Shown here one piece after another: positions 31,958 to 40,598 of a DNA stretch of 64,000 nucleotides. The notes under the pieces were generated by a model that did not search any database, was not told the DNA's origin, and saw nothing but the letters and a program-made list of their open reading frames with translations. The position numbers were made by a program, and so were the translations under genes. The stretch comes from Virgibacillus subterraneus. Its GTDB lineage: Bacteria; Bacillota; Bacilli; Bacillales; Amphibacillaceae. Each line of letters begins with the position of its first letter. Position 1 is the first letter of the stretch. Location of the stretch: positions 868,001 through 932,000 of the forward strand of contig NZ_FOEH01000001.1 in the NCBI RefSeq assembly GCF_900110695.1, read 5' to 3'.

Positions 31958-32212
31958 AAAGTGCGACATAGTGAAAATCTTCCTTTGCACCACTCCGGTA
32001 CCAATGCAACATCTGCTCAAGCTAGCACTTTTGCAGTCTTACTAGCCATGGGCTCACTGTCAAGGTTATGAGAGCACGAACACTGATAAAATTGCGTGAA
32101 ATGTGTCTTCATCGAGGTTATGAGAACCCAAGCTCTGTTCAAATTGCGTGAAATGGTCACTCATCAGGGTTATGAGACCCGGTTGAGTATTTTTACACAC
32201 TACGTCGCATTT
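31958..32212. repeat. Element with inverted ends and a 52-bp tandem repeat
   Basis: The left arm AAAGTGCGACATAGTGAAAA (31958-31977) and right arm TTTTACACACTACGTCGCATTT (32191-32212) are imperfect reverse complements. Between them, GGTTATGAGA recurs at 32064, 32116 and 32168, exactly 52 bases apart, with shared ATTGCGTGAAATG blocks. Confidence 0.7.
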
Positions 32213-32340
32213 CATAATAAATTGCGATGGTTACAGCGCAATAAAATTTACGATAAGGGACTATCAAAAAAGGAGTTGACCGCTTACTAAATATTTGATA
32301 AATTAATAATAATCAAATAATATTAACTGCTAAATCTAAT

Positions 32341-32441
32341 TGACTCTGCTGGATAAGTGGAGCAAGTACCTAGATCACGACCAGTTATATAGATAGGAGT
32401 ATATACCTTATTTTCTCCTGTCCATATATCTGGTTTTTTTA
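32341..32441 (+). promoter_or_regulatory. Candidate attenuator/riboswitch leader of unknown class
   Basis: A long terminator hairpin is formed by ACCAGTTATATAGATAGGAG (32380-32399) and CTCCTGTCCATATATCTGGT (32415-32434), ending in a T-run. Upstream, CTGG (32349-32352) and GTGG (32357-32360) can pair with CCAG (32381-32384) and TCAC (32375-32378), a fold that would use bases of the terminator stem. No known riboswitch consensus was recognised. Confidence 0.6.
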
Positions 32442-32495
32442 TTTATATGTGACAGTAAAAAGCGTCGGATACAACTAAAACAAGGAGGGACCAAT

Positions 32496-33840
32496 GTGGA
32501 AAATTTAATTGAGTTAGACAAGCGACATTTTATTCATCCAACTTCGTCAATCCAGCAACAACAAAAGGATGGAGCAAAAGTGATTATGGAAAAGGGAGAG
32601 GGAATTTACTTAACGGACACAAATGGAAACGTATACATTGATGCGATGTCGTCTCTTTGGAATGTAAATATTGGACATGGAAGAGAAGAACTGGCCGAAG
32701 TGGCTGCACAACAATTGAAAAAGTTAGCGTTTAGTTCTGCTTTTTCAACCTTTAGCCATGAGCCTGCGATAAAACTAGCTGAGAAGATTGCATCTATTTC
32801 TCCCACAGGTTTGAATGCTGTATTTTTCACATCTGGGGGTTCGGAGTCAAATGATTCTGCTATTAAGCTAGTTCGCCATTACTGGAAAATACAGGGGAAG
32901 CCGGGTCGAAGGAAAATTATTGCCCTAAAGCGCGGCTATCATGGAGTGGCTGCAGCATCTACTAGTGTGACAGGGATACCGGAATTTTGGGGGAATGGCC
33001 GGACATATGATGACTGATTTTACCCATGCGGAATCACCATACGGGGGCAATACGGAAAAGGCAATAGCTTCTCTTCGTCTAGTGATTGAAGACGAAGGGC
33101 CAGAGAATATAGCGGCATTTTTAGTGGAACCTGTTCAAGGTGCTGGTGGTGTGCTGATTCCCCCAGCAGATTATTTTAAAGAGGTTCGCAAATTGTGCGA
33201 TGAATATGAAATTTTGTCTATTGCTGATGAAATAATAACCGGGTTTGGCCGGACTGGAAAAATGTTTGGAATGGAAAATTGGGGAGCTACACCTGATTTG
33301 ATGACGTTCGCAAAAGGAGTTACCAGTGGTTATATTCCGCTGGGAGGTGTTGTTGTTTCAGATCATATTCACAACGTGCTAAAGGAAAAGTCAAAAGGTA
33401 CCTTATTCCATGGATTTACATATAGTGGCCACCCGACTGCTGCAGCTGTTGCATTGAAAAATATCGAGATTATTGAACACGAAAATCTAATTGAAAATTC
33501 CCGGAAAATGGGGGAGGTATTGCTGAAGAGTTTCAAAATGGTGAAAGAAAACCTTGATATTGTTGGGGATGTACGAACTATCGGACTTCTTGGTGCTGTT
33601 GAGCTTGTTCAGAATCCAGTAACAAATAAACGATTCGCACAAGAACTGAATGTTGCTTCAAGAGTAATTGAAGCTTTACATAAAAGAGGGGTAATATGCC
33701 GTCCTGTCACGTTTAATGGTACAGATATTATCTGCTTTGCACCACCAATTGTTATAGATAACGAGCAGATAAATACATTGGTGGAAAAACTCTACGATTC
33801 TGTATTGTCAGTTCAAAAACAGCTTGGCGTGACATCTTAA
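32496..33840 (+). pseudogene. Class III aminotransferase (omega-amino acid type), frameshifted
   Basis: PLP aminotransferase split into two frames: GTG 32496 to the stop at 33017, and a second frame that continues to 33840. The junction is a run of five G at 32989-32993; with four G the reading FWGMAGHMM is restored and the protein would be 447 residues. Motifs are otherwise intact: SLWNVNIGHG, TSGGSESNDSAIK, ADEIITGFGRTGK, and the PLP lysine in TFAKGVTSGYIPLGG. Either a recent single-base insertion or a sequencing error. It is followed by an APC permease and preceded by an attenuator-like leader, suggesting an imported amine or beta/omega-amino acid as substrate. Confidence 0.85.
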
Positions 33841-33924
33841 CACTGAAATAAATTTCAGTGTAAAAACATATGAATTATACATGGACTTGCTAATTAGTTA
33901 CCAAAATCGATCGGAGGGAGCAAA

Positions 33925-35331
33925 ATGAACGAAAGGAAATTATTAAGAATTCTAGGTAATAAGGATGTTATTGCACTGGCTTTTGGTGCGATGATTGGAT
34001 GGGGTTGGGTAGTAACAACAGGTTTATGGATAACCGAGGCTGGATCATTGGGAGCTATTCTTGCATTTACAATTGGTGGATTACTAGTTGTGGTTGTTGG
34101 TTTAACTTATGCGGAATTATCTTCAGCACTTCCTCTTGCTGGCGGTGAACATGTATATACCTACAAGGCGATGGGAAGAACAGCATCATTTATAGCAACA
34201 TGGGCCATAATTCTTGGATATGTTTCAGTGGTGGCTTTTGAGGCAGTTGCTCTTCCAACTGTTTTTGAATATTTAATTCCAGAATACAGTCAAGGTTATT
34301 TATACACGATAGCAGGTTGGGATGTCACAGCGACATGGGCAGGTGTTGGTATACTAGGATCCGTTCTCGTTGCGTGGATAAATTATCGTGGAATTAAACT
34401 TACGACCGCGATAACGTTTATCCTCACGTTGCTGATTCTGATAGCGGGACTTATGCTGATAACTGGTAGTACTGCCGGAGGAAACGCTCAGAATATGCAG
34501 CCATTCTTTGAAAAGGGAATTGCTGGGTTGCTTACTGTTATTATCATGACTCCTTTTATGTTTGTTGGATTTGATGTTATCCCACAAGCTGCTGAAGAAA
34601 TTAATCTTCCACAAAAGAAAATCGGACAGTTATTAATTGGTTCGGTTATTCTTGCTGTTGTATGGTATGTTGCTGTGATTTTTGGTGTATCACGTGTGTT
34701 GAGTCCAACTGAAATAGGTGAATCAAATCTTGTAACGGCTGATGCGATGGCAAAAGCATTTGGTGATAGTCAGATGATGGGCAATCTACTAGTCCTCGGG
34801 GGTATTGGGGGGATTTTAACCAGTTGGATTGGTTTCTACGTTGGTGGAAGTCGTGCAATCTATGCGCTTGCAAGAGCAGGGATGCTTCCAAAATCGCTAG
34901 GCGAACTGCATCCTAAATATAATACGCCACATCGAGCAATATTGCTGATTGGTGTTTTCTCAACCATTGCACCATTATTAGGTCGTCCAGCCCTTGTATG
35001 GTTAGTTGATGCTGGTGGACTCGGTTTGGTTGTTGCATGGTTGATGGTAGCTATATCGTTTATTATCTTACGTAAAAAAGCACCGGGCATGAAGCGTCCA
35101 TTTAGATTACGTGGGGGCACGACAATTGGATGGATTGCAGTATTCATGTCAGGAGGTATAACAATACTTTATATGCCGGGAATGCCTTCTGCACTTATTT
35201 GGCCATATGAATGGGTGATTGTAGGGGCATGGGTAATTCTAGGCATTATACTGTATAAGTTTTCAATTGTAAAGTACGGAAAAGCGTATTCAGATGAGCA
35301 TATGAAAAAAGAGATTGATAGAGTTGCTTAG
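33925..35331 (+). CDS. APC family amino acid/polyamine permease
   Basis: 468 residues with about 12 hydrophobic segments. The first helix region GAMIGWGWVVTTG fits the substrate-binding glycine stretch of APC transporters, and SSALPLAGGEHVYTYKAMG the following helices. The GGAGGGAG site precedes the ATG. It lies 85 bases after the aminotransferase with no terminator between, so it is probably cotranscribed and brings in the aminotransferase substrate. A strong terminator follows it. Substrate not recognisable. Confidence 0.85.
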   Translation: MNERKLLRILGNKDVIALAFGAMIGWGWVVTTGLWITEAGSLGAILAFTIGGLLVVVVGLTYAELSSALPLAGGEHVYTYKAMGRTASFIATWAIILGYVSVVAFEAVALPTVFEYLIPEYSQGYLYTIAGWDVTATWAGVGILGSVLVAWINYRGIKLTTAITFILTLLILIAGLMLITGSTAGGNAQNMQPFFEKGIAGLLTVIIMTPFMFVGFDVIPQAAEEINLPQKKIGQLLIGSVILAVVWYVAVIFGVSRVLSPTEIGESNLVTADAMAKAFGDSQMMGNLLVLGGIGGILTSWIGFYVGGSRAIYALARAGMLPKSLGELHPKYNTPHRAILLIGVFSTIAPLLGRPALVWLVDAGGLGLVVAWLMVAISFIILRKKAPGMKRPFRLRGGTTIGWIAVFMSGGITILYMPGMPSALIWPYEWVIVGAWVILGIILYKFSIVKYGKAYSDEHMKKEIDRVA

Positions 35332-35347
35332 GTAGTGAATTATAATT

Positions 35348-35390
35348 AAAAAACGGAACAACCCATTAAATTTAGGTTGTTCCGTTTTTT
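35348..35390 (+). terminator. Intrinsic terminator after the APC permease
   Basis: AAAAACGGAACAACC pairs with GGTTGTTCCGTTTTTT. Confidence 0.9.
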
Positions 35391-35409
35391 AATGGGACAG
35401 TTGGGCAGG

Positions 35410-35452
35410 TCCGGTCGACAAGGTTCGCTAAAAACCGGGATGTGACAGGCAC
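35410..35452 (-). repeat. REP-like element R5
   Basis: TCCGGTCGACAAGGTTCGCT, then AAAACCGGGATGTGACAGGCAC. Same orientation as R1 and R4, with no partner found nearby. Confidence 0.65.
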
Positions 35453-35489
35453 GAAAATGGATAGGAACCAAATGGGCGATAGAAATTTA

Positions 35490-35519
35490 TTGACTTTTGG
35501 AATTGTACTGAATTATAAT
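35490..35519 (+). promoter_or_regulatory. Predicted promoter of doeA
   Basis: TTGACT (35490-35495), an 18-base spacer and a perfect TATAAT (35514-35519), 223 bases before the doeA start. Confidence 0.65.
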
Positions 35520-35532
35520 AGTATTTAGATAA

Positions 35533-35547
35533 TGTCGACAATCGACA
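35533..35547. promoter_or_regulatory. Operator palindrome, copy 1 (doeA)
   Basis: TGTCGACAATCGACA: half sites TGTCGA and TCGACA around CAA. It starts 13 bases after the -10 element, so bound protein would block initiation. The identical 15 bases recur at 38466-38480 before the GntR gene. Confidence 0.75.
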
Positions 35548-35742
35548 AAATGTAAATGTTGTTCCATTTTAAATCTTTTATGCATTTAATGTATAAAGAC
35601 TGTTATCACGCCACATACACTACACAACATAACTTACTTCTTCCAATACTCCGACCCACAACTATCAAACTTATTTCTGTAATAAATATGCGCTTCTGTG
35701 TATATAGTTAGTAAAATTGAGCACGAGGGGAAGGGATGATTT

Positions 35743-36930
35743 GTGTTAACATTTCCTATTTCTGAGTTTAAAGAGAGATTAGTTAGTACAAAGCAGCGGA
35801 TGGCTGATGCCGGAGTTGATATCCTGTTAGTAACGGACCCTGCTAATATGAATTATCTGACTGGATATGATGCTTGGTCCTTTTACGTTCACCAACTACT
35901 TGTCGTAATGATTGATGAGGAACAGCCGATATGGATTGGGCGTGGGCAAGACGCTAGTGCTGCACTGCATACTACATGGCTAGATATAGACCATATAACA
36001 CCGTATGCAGATCATTATGTTCAATCGACTATTTTGCATCCAATGGACTTTGTGTGTGACTTACTAAAAGAAAAAAACCGAGCGAGGCAAACGATCGCCG
36101 TTGAACTTGATGCGTATTATTTTACAGCTAAGTGTTATATGCGATTAACACAAGGGTTGCCAAATGCGACGTTTAAAGATGGTACAAATATGGTCAATTG
36201 GGTGCGCATCATAAAATCGGATCGGGAGATTGCCTATATGAAGCAAGCTGCTAGAATTTCTGAAAAGGCAATGCAAGTAGCTTTTGATACGATTAATGAA
36301 GGGGTCCGCGAATGTGATGTCGTAGCAGAAATATCTCATGCGCAGATTACCGGCACCGAAGATTTTGGTGGTGATTATCCTTCAATTGTTCCATTATTAC
36401 CAACAGGAGAAAAGACATCTGCATGTCATTTGACTTGGACAGACGATAGATTTAAGCATGGGGATCCAGTTATTATTGAGTTGGCTGGCTGCTATAAACG
36501 ATATCACGCACCGCTAGCAAGAACTGCAGTAATTGGTATGCCATCAGAAGAAATGCAATATGTATCAGATGTTGTACTTGAAGGAATCGGTGAGGCATTA
36601 AATGCTGTCAAACCAGGTATTACATGTGAAGAGCTTGAGATGGTTTGGCGTAAAGTTATCGAAAAAAGCGGAATTAAAAAAGAGTCGCGGATGGGGTATT
36701 CCATGGGGCTCAATTACCCTCCAGATTGGGGTGAGCATACGGCAAGTCTTAGACCTGGGGACCGTACGGTATTAAAACCGAATATGACATTTCATTTAAT
36801 CCCTGGTATTTGGATGGACAATATGGGTGTCGAAATTAGTGAATCATTTCAGGTGACGGAAACAGGATGCGAAATTTTGGCTAATTTTCCACGTGAATTG
36901 ATGGTTAAACCGAATATACGGCTTGCTTAA
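35743..36930 (+). CDS. doeA: Ectoine hydrolase (M24 creatinase/aminopeptidase P family)
   Basis: 395 residues, matching the length of DoeA/EutD. DoeA opens the ectoine ring to N-acetyl-2,4-diaminobutyrate. Recognisable DoeA segments run throughout: NYLTGYDAWSFYVHQ, WIGRGQDAS, DHYVQSTILHPMDF, NMVNWVRIIKS, GGDYPSIVPLLPTGE, ELAGCYKRYHAPLART and MGLNYPPDWGEHTASLRPGD. These are far more specific than general M24 motifs. The start is GTG 35743 after AAGGGATGA. It is transcribed alone from a promoter with the shared operator, 4 kb from the other doe genes. Hydroxyectoine is a likely second substrate. Confidence 0.92.
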   Translation: MLTFPISEFKERLVSTKQRMADAGVDILLVTDPANMNYLTGYDAWSFYVHQLLVVMIDEEQPIWIGRGQDASAALHTTWLDIDHITPYADHYVQSTILHPMDFVCDLLKEKNRARQTIAVELDAYYFTAKCYMRLTQGLPNATFKDGTNMVNWVRIIKSDREIAYMKQAARISEKAMQVAFDTINEGVRECDVVAEISHAQITGTEDFGGDYPSIVPLLPTGEKTSACHLTWTDDRFKHGDPVIIELAGCYKRYHAPLARTAVIGMPSEEMQYVSDVVLEGIGEALNAVKPGITCEELEMVWRKVIEKSGIKKESRMGYSMGLNYPPDWGEHTASLRPGDRTVLKPNMTFHLIPGIWMDNMGVEISESFQVTETGCEILANFPRELMVKPNIRLA

Positions 36931-36970
36931 TCTAATGTTAAATCGAAAACATCAAAAAGTTCAATAGTCT

Positions 36971-37008
36971 AGAGTGCAAAATCATTATGATTCTTGCACT
37001 CTATTTTT
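36971..37008 (+). terminator. Intrinsic terminator after doeA
   Basis: AGAGTGCAA and TTGCACTCT pair, followed by ATTTTT. Confidence 0.85.
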
Positions 37009-37011
37009 CTG

Positions 37012-37135
37012 GCAGTTAAGAAATACTATCTTACTGCATAAGTGTAACTATGACTTTTACTCCAAAGAAAAGGGACTCTATGCAAACACAGAACGTTTTC
37101 TAAGAATCCCTTAAATGGTAAGCCAGGTTTTCTGA
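37012..37135 (+). repeat. Dispersed intergenic repeat, copy D (long subtype)
   Basis: GGCAGTTAAGAAATACTATC, TTACTGCATAAGTGTAACTA, a longer middle block, then GTAAGCCAGGTTTTCT. It fills the gap between the doeA terminator and the 3' end of the convergent dehydrogenase gene. Confidence 0.75.
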
Positions 37136-37141
37136 CAGTTA

Positions 37142-38125
37142 TTATGATTCCTTCCATACGCTGGCATCAATCAAATTAAGTGGCTTTTTACCTGTTAACC
37201 CTGCTTCGAGATTGCTGGAAGCAACTTCTGACATCCTCAGCTCAGTCTCATGTGTGGATGACCCGATATGAGGAGTTGTTACAACGTTTTTCATCTGCAG
37301 TAACGGGTTACTCAGCTTAATGGGCTCTCTTTCAAAAACATCTAAACCAGCTGCTGCAATATTCCCATTTTGCAGAGCCTTAATTAAATCCTTTTCCACG
37401 ACTGTTTTCCCCCGAGACCCGTTTATAAAGATAGCTGATTCTTTCATTAACTGAAATTCCCTTTTCCCGATGAGACCTTCTGTTTCTGGTGTTAGTGGCG
37501 TAATGAGACAAACGAAGTCAGAACTCTCCAGTAATCTATCTAGGTCACAATATGTTGCATTAAAATTTTCCTCAACATCCGGTTTTTTTGTGCGACTATG
37601 ATATAAAATATCCATATCAAAACCATGGTGAGCCCTTTTAGCAATTGCCTGACCAATTCTACCCATACCAATAATCCCTAACGTTTTGTGATGAACATTA
37701 ACGCCGAAATATTCAGGGCCAATCGCCTCTGTTATCCATTCGCCATTTTTAACAAATTGATCTAATTCCGGAATTCGCCTGGCTGTGGCAACAAGTATAC
37801 CAAATATTGTATCAGCAACTGTATCAGTTAGGACGTCTGGTGTATTGGTTGCCATAATGTTTCGCTTACTCATTTCGCTGATGTCTAGGTTACTGTACCC
37901 AACCGAGACATTGCTGACTATTTTTAGGTGGGGAGCAAGGTCCAGTAATTCACGGTCAACAGGCAATTCCAATCCGATAATGCCTTCCGCCTGACCAAGG
38001 AACTCCAAGAATTCAGGGTTACTTTTGATATCAGCATTGTTAAAAAAGCGGACATCGAACTTATTCTGTAAATCTTTCAGAACAGGCTTTTCCACTCGGT
38101 TATATGCGATAATTTTTCTTTTCAC
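37142..38125 (-). CDS. D-isomer-specific 2-hydroxyacid dehydrogenase
   Basis: 327 residues. Rossmann motif GIIGMGRIGQAIAKRA in the middle, the catalytic Arg in INGSRGKTV and the Glu/His pair further on (FEREPI; TPHIGSSTHE). It belongs to the glyoxylate/hydroxypyruvate/2-ketogluconate reductase group. GTG 38125 follows GAGGGATTAAA. It is divergent from the GntR regulator and convergent with doeA, so it sits inside the ectoine locus. Hydroxyectoine breakdown would release hydroxylated 2-keto acids or glyoxylate-like products, which could be its substrate; that is inference. Confidence 0.85.
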   Translation of the reverse strand: MKRKIIAYNRVEKPVLKDLQNKFDVRFFNNADIKSNPEFLEFLGQAEGIIGLELPVDRELLDLAPHLKIVSNVSVGYSNLDISEMSKRNIMATNTPDVLTDTVADTIFGILVATARRIPELDQFVKNGEWITEAIGPEYFGVNVHHKTLGIIGMGRIGQAIAKRAHHGFDMDILYHSRTKKPDVEENFNATYCDLDRLLESSDFVCLITPLTPETEGLIGKREFQLMKESAIFINGSRGKTVVEKDLIKALQNGNIAAAGLDVFEREPIKLSNPLLQMKNVVTTPHIGSSTHETELRMSEVASSNLEAGLTGKKPLNLIDASVWKES

Positions 38126-38424
38126 TTTAATCCCTCATTTCCCATTTATGTCGGCAATGTATCTAACATAAAAATAGCCATTATATGGTGTAAAGTCAAT
38201 AAAAAATAAAAAATTTAAAATAATATAAATAAAGTTTATGATTCAAGTCATTACCTCTATTTAAACATTGTGTATTATCTCTGCAATGCCTTTTTTTATC
38301 AAAAAAAATAAAACGTATTTTGGTTCTTAGCTGTCATAATTATCCACATCTGTAACGAAAGTCCAGGCAGGTTTGCAAATCAGGGGCAAGAATACACTAT
38401 TACTCCTTTAAACGTATAAAAAAT
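38126..38424. other. Divergent control region between the dehydrogenase and GntR genes
   Basis: A/T-rich, no gene seen. The GntR promoter and operator follow at 38425-38480. No second copy of the operator was found on the dehydrogenase side. Confidence 0.5.
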
Positions 38425-38453
38425 TTGACAATTCAAAAATTATGCATTACTAT
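38425..38453 (+). promoter_or_regulatory. Predicted promoter of the gntR-doeD operon
   Basis: TTGACA (38425-38430), a 17-base spacer and TACTAT (38448-38453). Confidence 0.7.
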
Positions 38454-38465
38454 GAAAATAGTAAT

Positions 38466-38480
38466 TGTCGACAATCGACA
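38466..38480. promoter_or_regulatory. Operator palindrome, copy 2 (gntR operon)
   Basis: TGTCGACAATCGACA, identical to 35533-35547 and again 12-13 bases past the -10 element. The shared spacing strongly suggests the GntR protein encoded next binds both. Confidence 0.75.
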
Positions 38481-38522
38481 TAAAACATTTTTATACAAAA
38501 GGATAGGAAGGATGTTCTGCAT

Positions 38523-39176
38523 ATGGAAGATGATAATTACATCGTGCAAAAGCCATTAAGTCAGCTAATTGCGGATCAACTAAAGAGGAAAATATGGAAT
38601 GAAGAGATTCAGTTTGGTGAACGTTTACTTGAAACGGATTTAGCGGAAAGCTTTGATGTGAGTCGGAGTACGATCCGCGAAGCACTGAAGATACTTGAAA
38701 TTGAAGAACTGGTTATAAGTCAAGCGAGGAAAGGTACTTATGTTGCTGATTTTACCGAACAGGATTTGGATGAAATTATTGAGTTACGCACATTGATTGA
38801 ATCTCAAGCCTTTACACAGGCAATAAAAAGTCTTGAAAAAAAACATATTGAATTTTTGGAGCAGATTATCGAGCAAATGAAGGAAAAGGCTGACGAAAAG
38901 GATTGGAATGAATTGTTTGATCTTGATATGCAATTTCATAGTTATGTCGTTAATTTATGTGGTAACTCACGAATTATAAAAATTTACGACTCGCTTCAAG
39001 TGCAAATCAGAACGTTTCTTATGCATCTTGATCAATATTATTCCAGTTTTCAAGCTTTCTATGATGAGCATAAAGAATTACTTAAAGCATTAGTATCAAG
39101 GGATGTGCATACAGTGAATGAGAGCGTTAAGAATCATATCGCATACGTAGAGGCACATTTACTTGGTGTGAAGTAA
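38523..39176 (+). CDS. GntR/FadR-type (FCD) regulator of the ectoine genes
   Basis: 217 residues. An N-terminal winged helix (about 8-75; FDVSRSTIREALKILE is the recognition region) is followed by an all-helical FCD ligand domain (about 85-210). This differs from EnuR, the MocR-type regulator (GntR head plus aminotransferase domain) of proteobacterial ectoine genes. The gene is the first of the operon and follows a promoter with a palindrome shared with doeA, so it probably represses itself, doeD-doeC-ridA and doeA until an ectoine-derived inducer appears. Confidence 0.88.
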   Translation: MEDDNYIVQKPLSQLIADQLKRKIWNEEIQFGERLLETDLAESFDVSRSTIREALKILEIEELVISQARKGTYVADFTEQDLDEIIELRTLIESQAFTQAIKSLEKKHIEFLEQIIEQMKEKADEKDWNELFDLDMQFHSYVVNLCGNSRIIKIYDSLQVQIRTFLMHLDQYYSSFQAFYDEHKELLKALVSRDVHTVNESVKNHIAYVEAHLLGVK

Positions 39177-39209
39177 AATAAATTTTAAAGGTTGGGGAGG
39201 CTTAACATT

Positions 39210-40562
39210 ATGAACAAAAAGTTCGCAAACGTTCAAACTGAACTGCCAGGGCCAAAGGCAAAGAAGCTGCTGGATCGAAGACATGACGTTGTACCTCAAG
39301 GGGTTGGCTATGGAGTTCCAACATTTGTTGAAAAAGCAAAAGGTGCGTTGCTGCAGGATGTTGACGGGAACCATTTTATTGATTTAGCTGGAGCTATTGG
39401 CTGTATTAATGTTGGCCATAGTCATGACACAGTTGTAAGCGCTTTACACGACCAGGTTGATCGCTACATTCATACTGGATTTAATGTCATGATGTACGAT
39501 CCGTATATCGATTTTGCTGAAAAATTAGCAACGCTTGCACCAGGCTATTCAAAAAAGAAAGTAATGTTCTTAAATAGTGGAGCAGAGGCTGTAGAAAACG
39601 CAGTGAAAATTGCTCGGAAGTATACGAAGCGTCAGGCAGTTGTATCGTTTTCAGGTGGATTTCATGGCCGTACATTAATGACAATGTCACTAACCGGAAA
39701 AGTAAGACCATTCAAATATGAATATGGCCCGTTTGCACCAGAAGTTTATCATGCGCCATACCCTTATAACTATCGCCGCCCTGAATCAATGAATGAAGAG
39801 GAATACACTGATTATTTGTTAGAACAGGTGGAGAGCTTTTTCATTAGTGAAGTTGACCCAAGCCAAGTTGCAGCGTTTATTATGGAGCCTGTTCAAGGCG
39901 AAAGCGGATTTATTATTCCTAGTAAAAAATTCGTTCAGGGAATATATGAAATTTGTAAACAGCACGGCATACTGTTTATTGCAGACGAAATCCAAACAGG
40001 TTTTGGGCGTACCGGAAAGTACTTTGGAATGGAACATTATGACGTTGAACCTGACCTGACAGCTATTTCTAAGTCGATGGCTGCAGGGTTGCCAATTAGT
40101 GGTGTGATTGGCCGTGAAGAGGTAATGGATAGTGCCAAACCTGGTGAATTAGGAGGTACGTATTGTGGTAGTCCGCTTGGTTGCCGGGCAGGGCTTGCCG
40201 TATTGGAAGTAATGGAGAAAGAAAATATAAACGATCGTGCTGATATTATTGGTAAAAAAGTGATGGAAAGATTTAAAAACATGTACGATCGTTTTGATGT
40301 TATTGGTGAATATAGAGGTCTTGGAGCTATGTGCGCGCTTGAGCTTGTTAAAGATCGTGATAGTAAAGAACCTGCAAAAGAGCTGACAGGTCAGGTCTTA
40401 AAAGAAGCTCACAAGCGCGGAGTTATCGTATTAAAAGCCGGTGTACATGACAATGTTGTTCGCCTGCTTATGCCTTTAGTAATTACTGATGAACAGCTTG
40501 AGGAAGCATTGAATATCCTGGAAGAATCGATTGAAGCAGTGCTTGTTGGGGTAAATGGTTAA
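39210..40562 (+). CDS. doeD: Diaminobutyrate transaminase-like class III aminotransferase (DoeD role; GabT-like)
   Basis: 450 residues from ATG 39210 after GGGGAGG. Class III PLP aminotransferase: NSGAEAVENAVKIARKYT, FSGGFHGRTLMTMSL, ADEIQTGFGRTGK and the PLP lysine in AISKSMAAGLPISG. By sequence alone it could be 4-aminobutyrate transaminase. The GntR operon and the operator shared with doeA favour 2,4-diaminobutyrate to aspartate semialdehyde (DoeD). The aldehyde dehydrogenase follows after 36 bases. Confidence 0.8.
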   Translation: MNKKFANVQTELPGPKAKKLLDRRHDVVPQGVGYGVPTFVEKAKGALLQDVDGNHFIDLAGAIGCINVGHSHDTVVSALHDQVDRYIHTGFNVMMYDPYIDFAEKLATLAPGYSKKKVMFLNSGAEAVENAVKIARKYTKRQAVVSFSGGFHGRTLMTMSLTGKVRPFKYEYGPFAPEVYHAPYPYNYRRPESMNEEEYTDYLLEQVESFFISEVDPSQVAAFIMEPVQGESGFIIPSKKFVQGIYEICKQHGILFIADEIQTGFGRTGKYFGMEHYDVEPDLTAISKSMAAGLPISGVIGREEVMDSAKPGELGGTYCGSPLGCRAGLAVLEVMEKENINDRADIIGKKVMERFKNMYDRFDVIGEYRGLGAMCALELVKDRDSKEPAKELTGQVLKEAHKRGVIVLKAGVHDNVVRLLMPLVITDEQLEEALNILEESIEAVLVGVNG

Positions 40563-40598
40563 TAGAATTCTAGATTTCCTGATTGGAGTGAAGCAAAA

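Larger units (their letters stand above)
31804..32495. other. Intergenic stretch with repeat element and leader
   Basis: No convincing gene. It holds a repeat element with inverted ends (31958-32212), a short A/T-rich block, then the terminator-bearing leader (32341-32441) before the aminotransferase. A 64-codon open stretch at 32096-32290 is made mainly of the 52-bp repeat and is not called. Confidence 0.6.

Noticed and set aside
32096-32290. Small protein gene of 64 codons
   Set aside because: Most of it is the 52-bp tandem repeat read through and one inverted end, with no convincing ribosome binding site or family.
26603-32495. Prophage or large genomic island
   Set aside because: Apart from one RAYT relic and small repeats there are no integrases, phage genes or attachment-site repeats, and codon use looks uniform.
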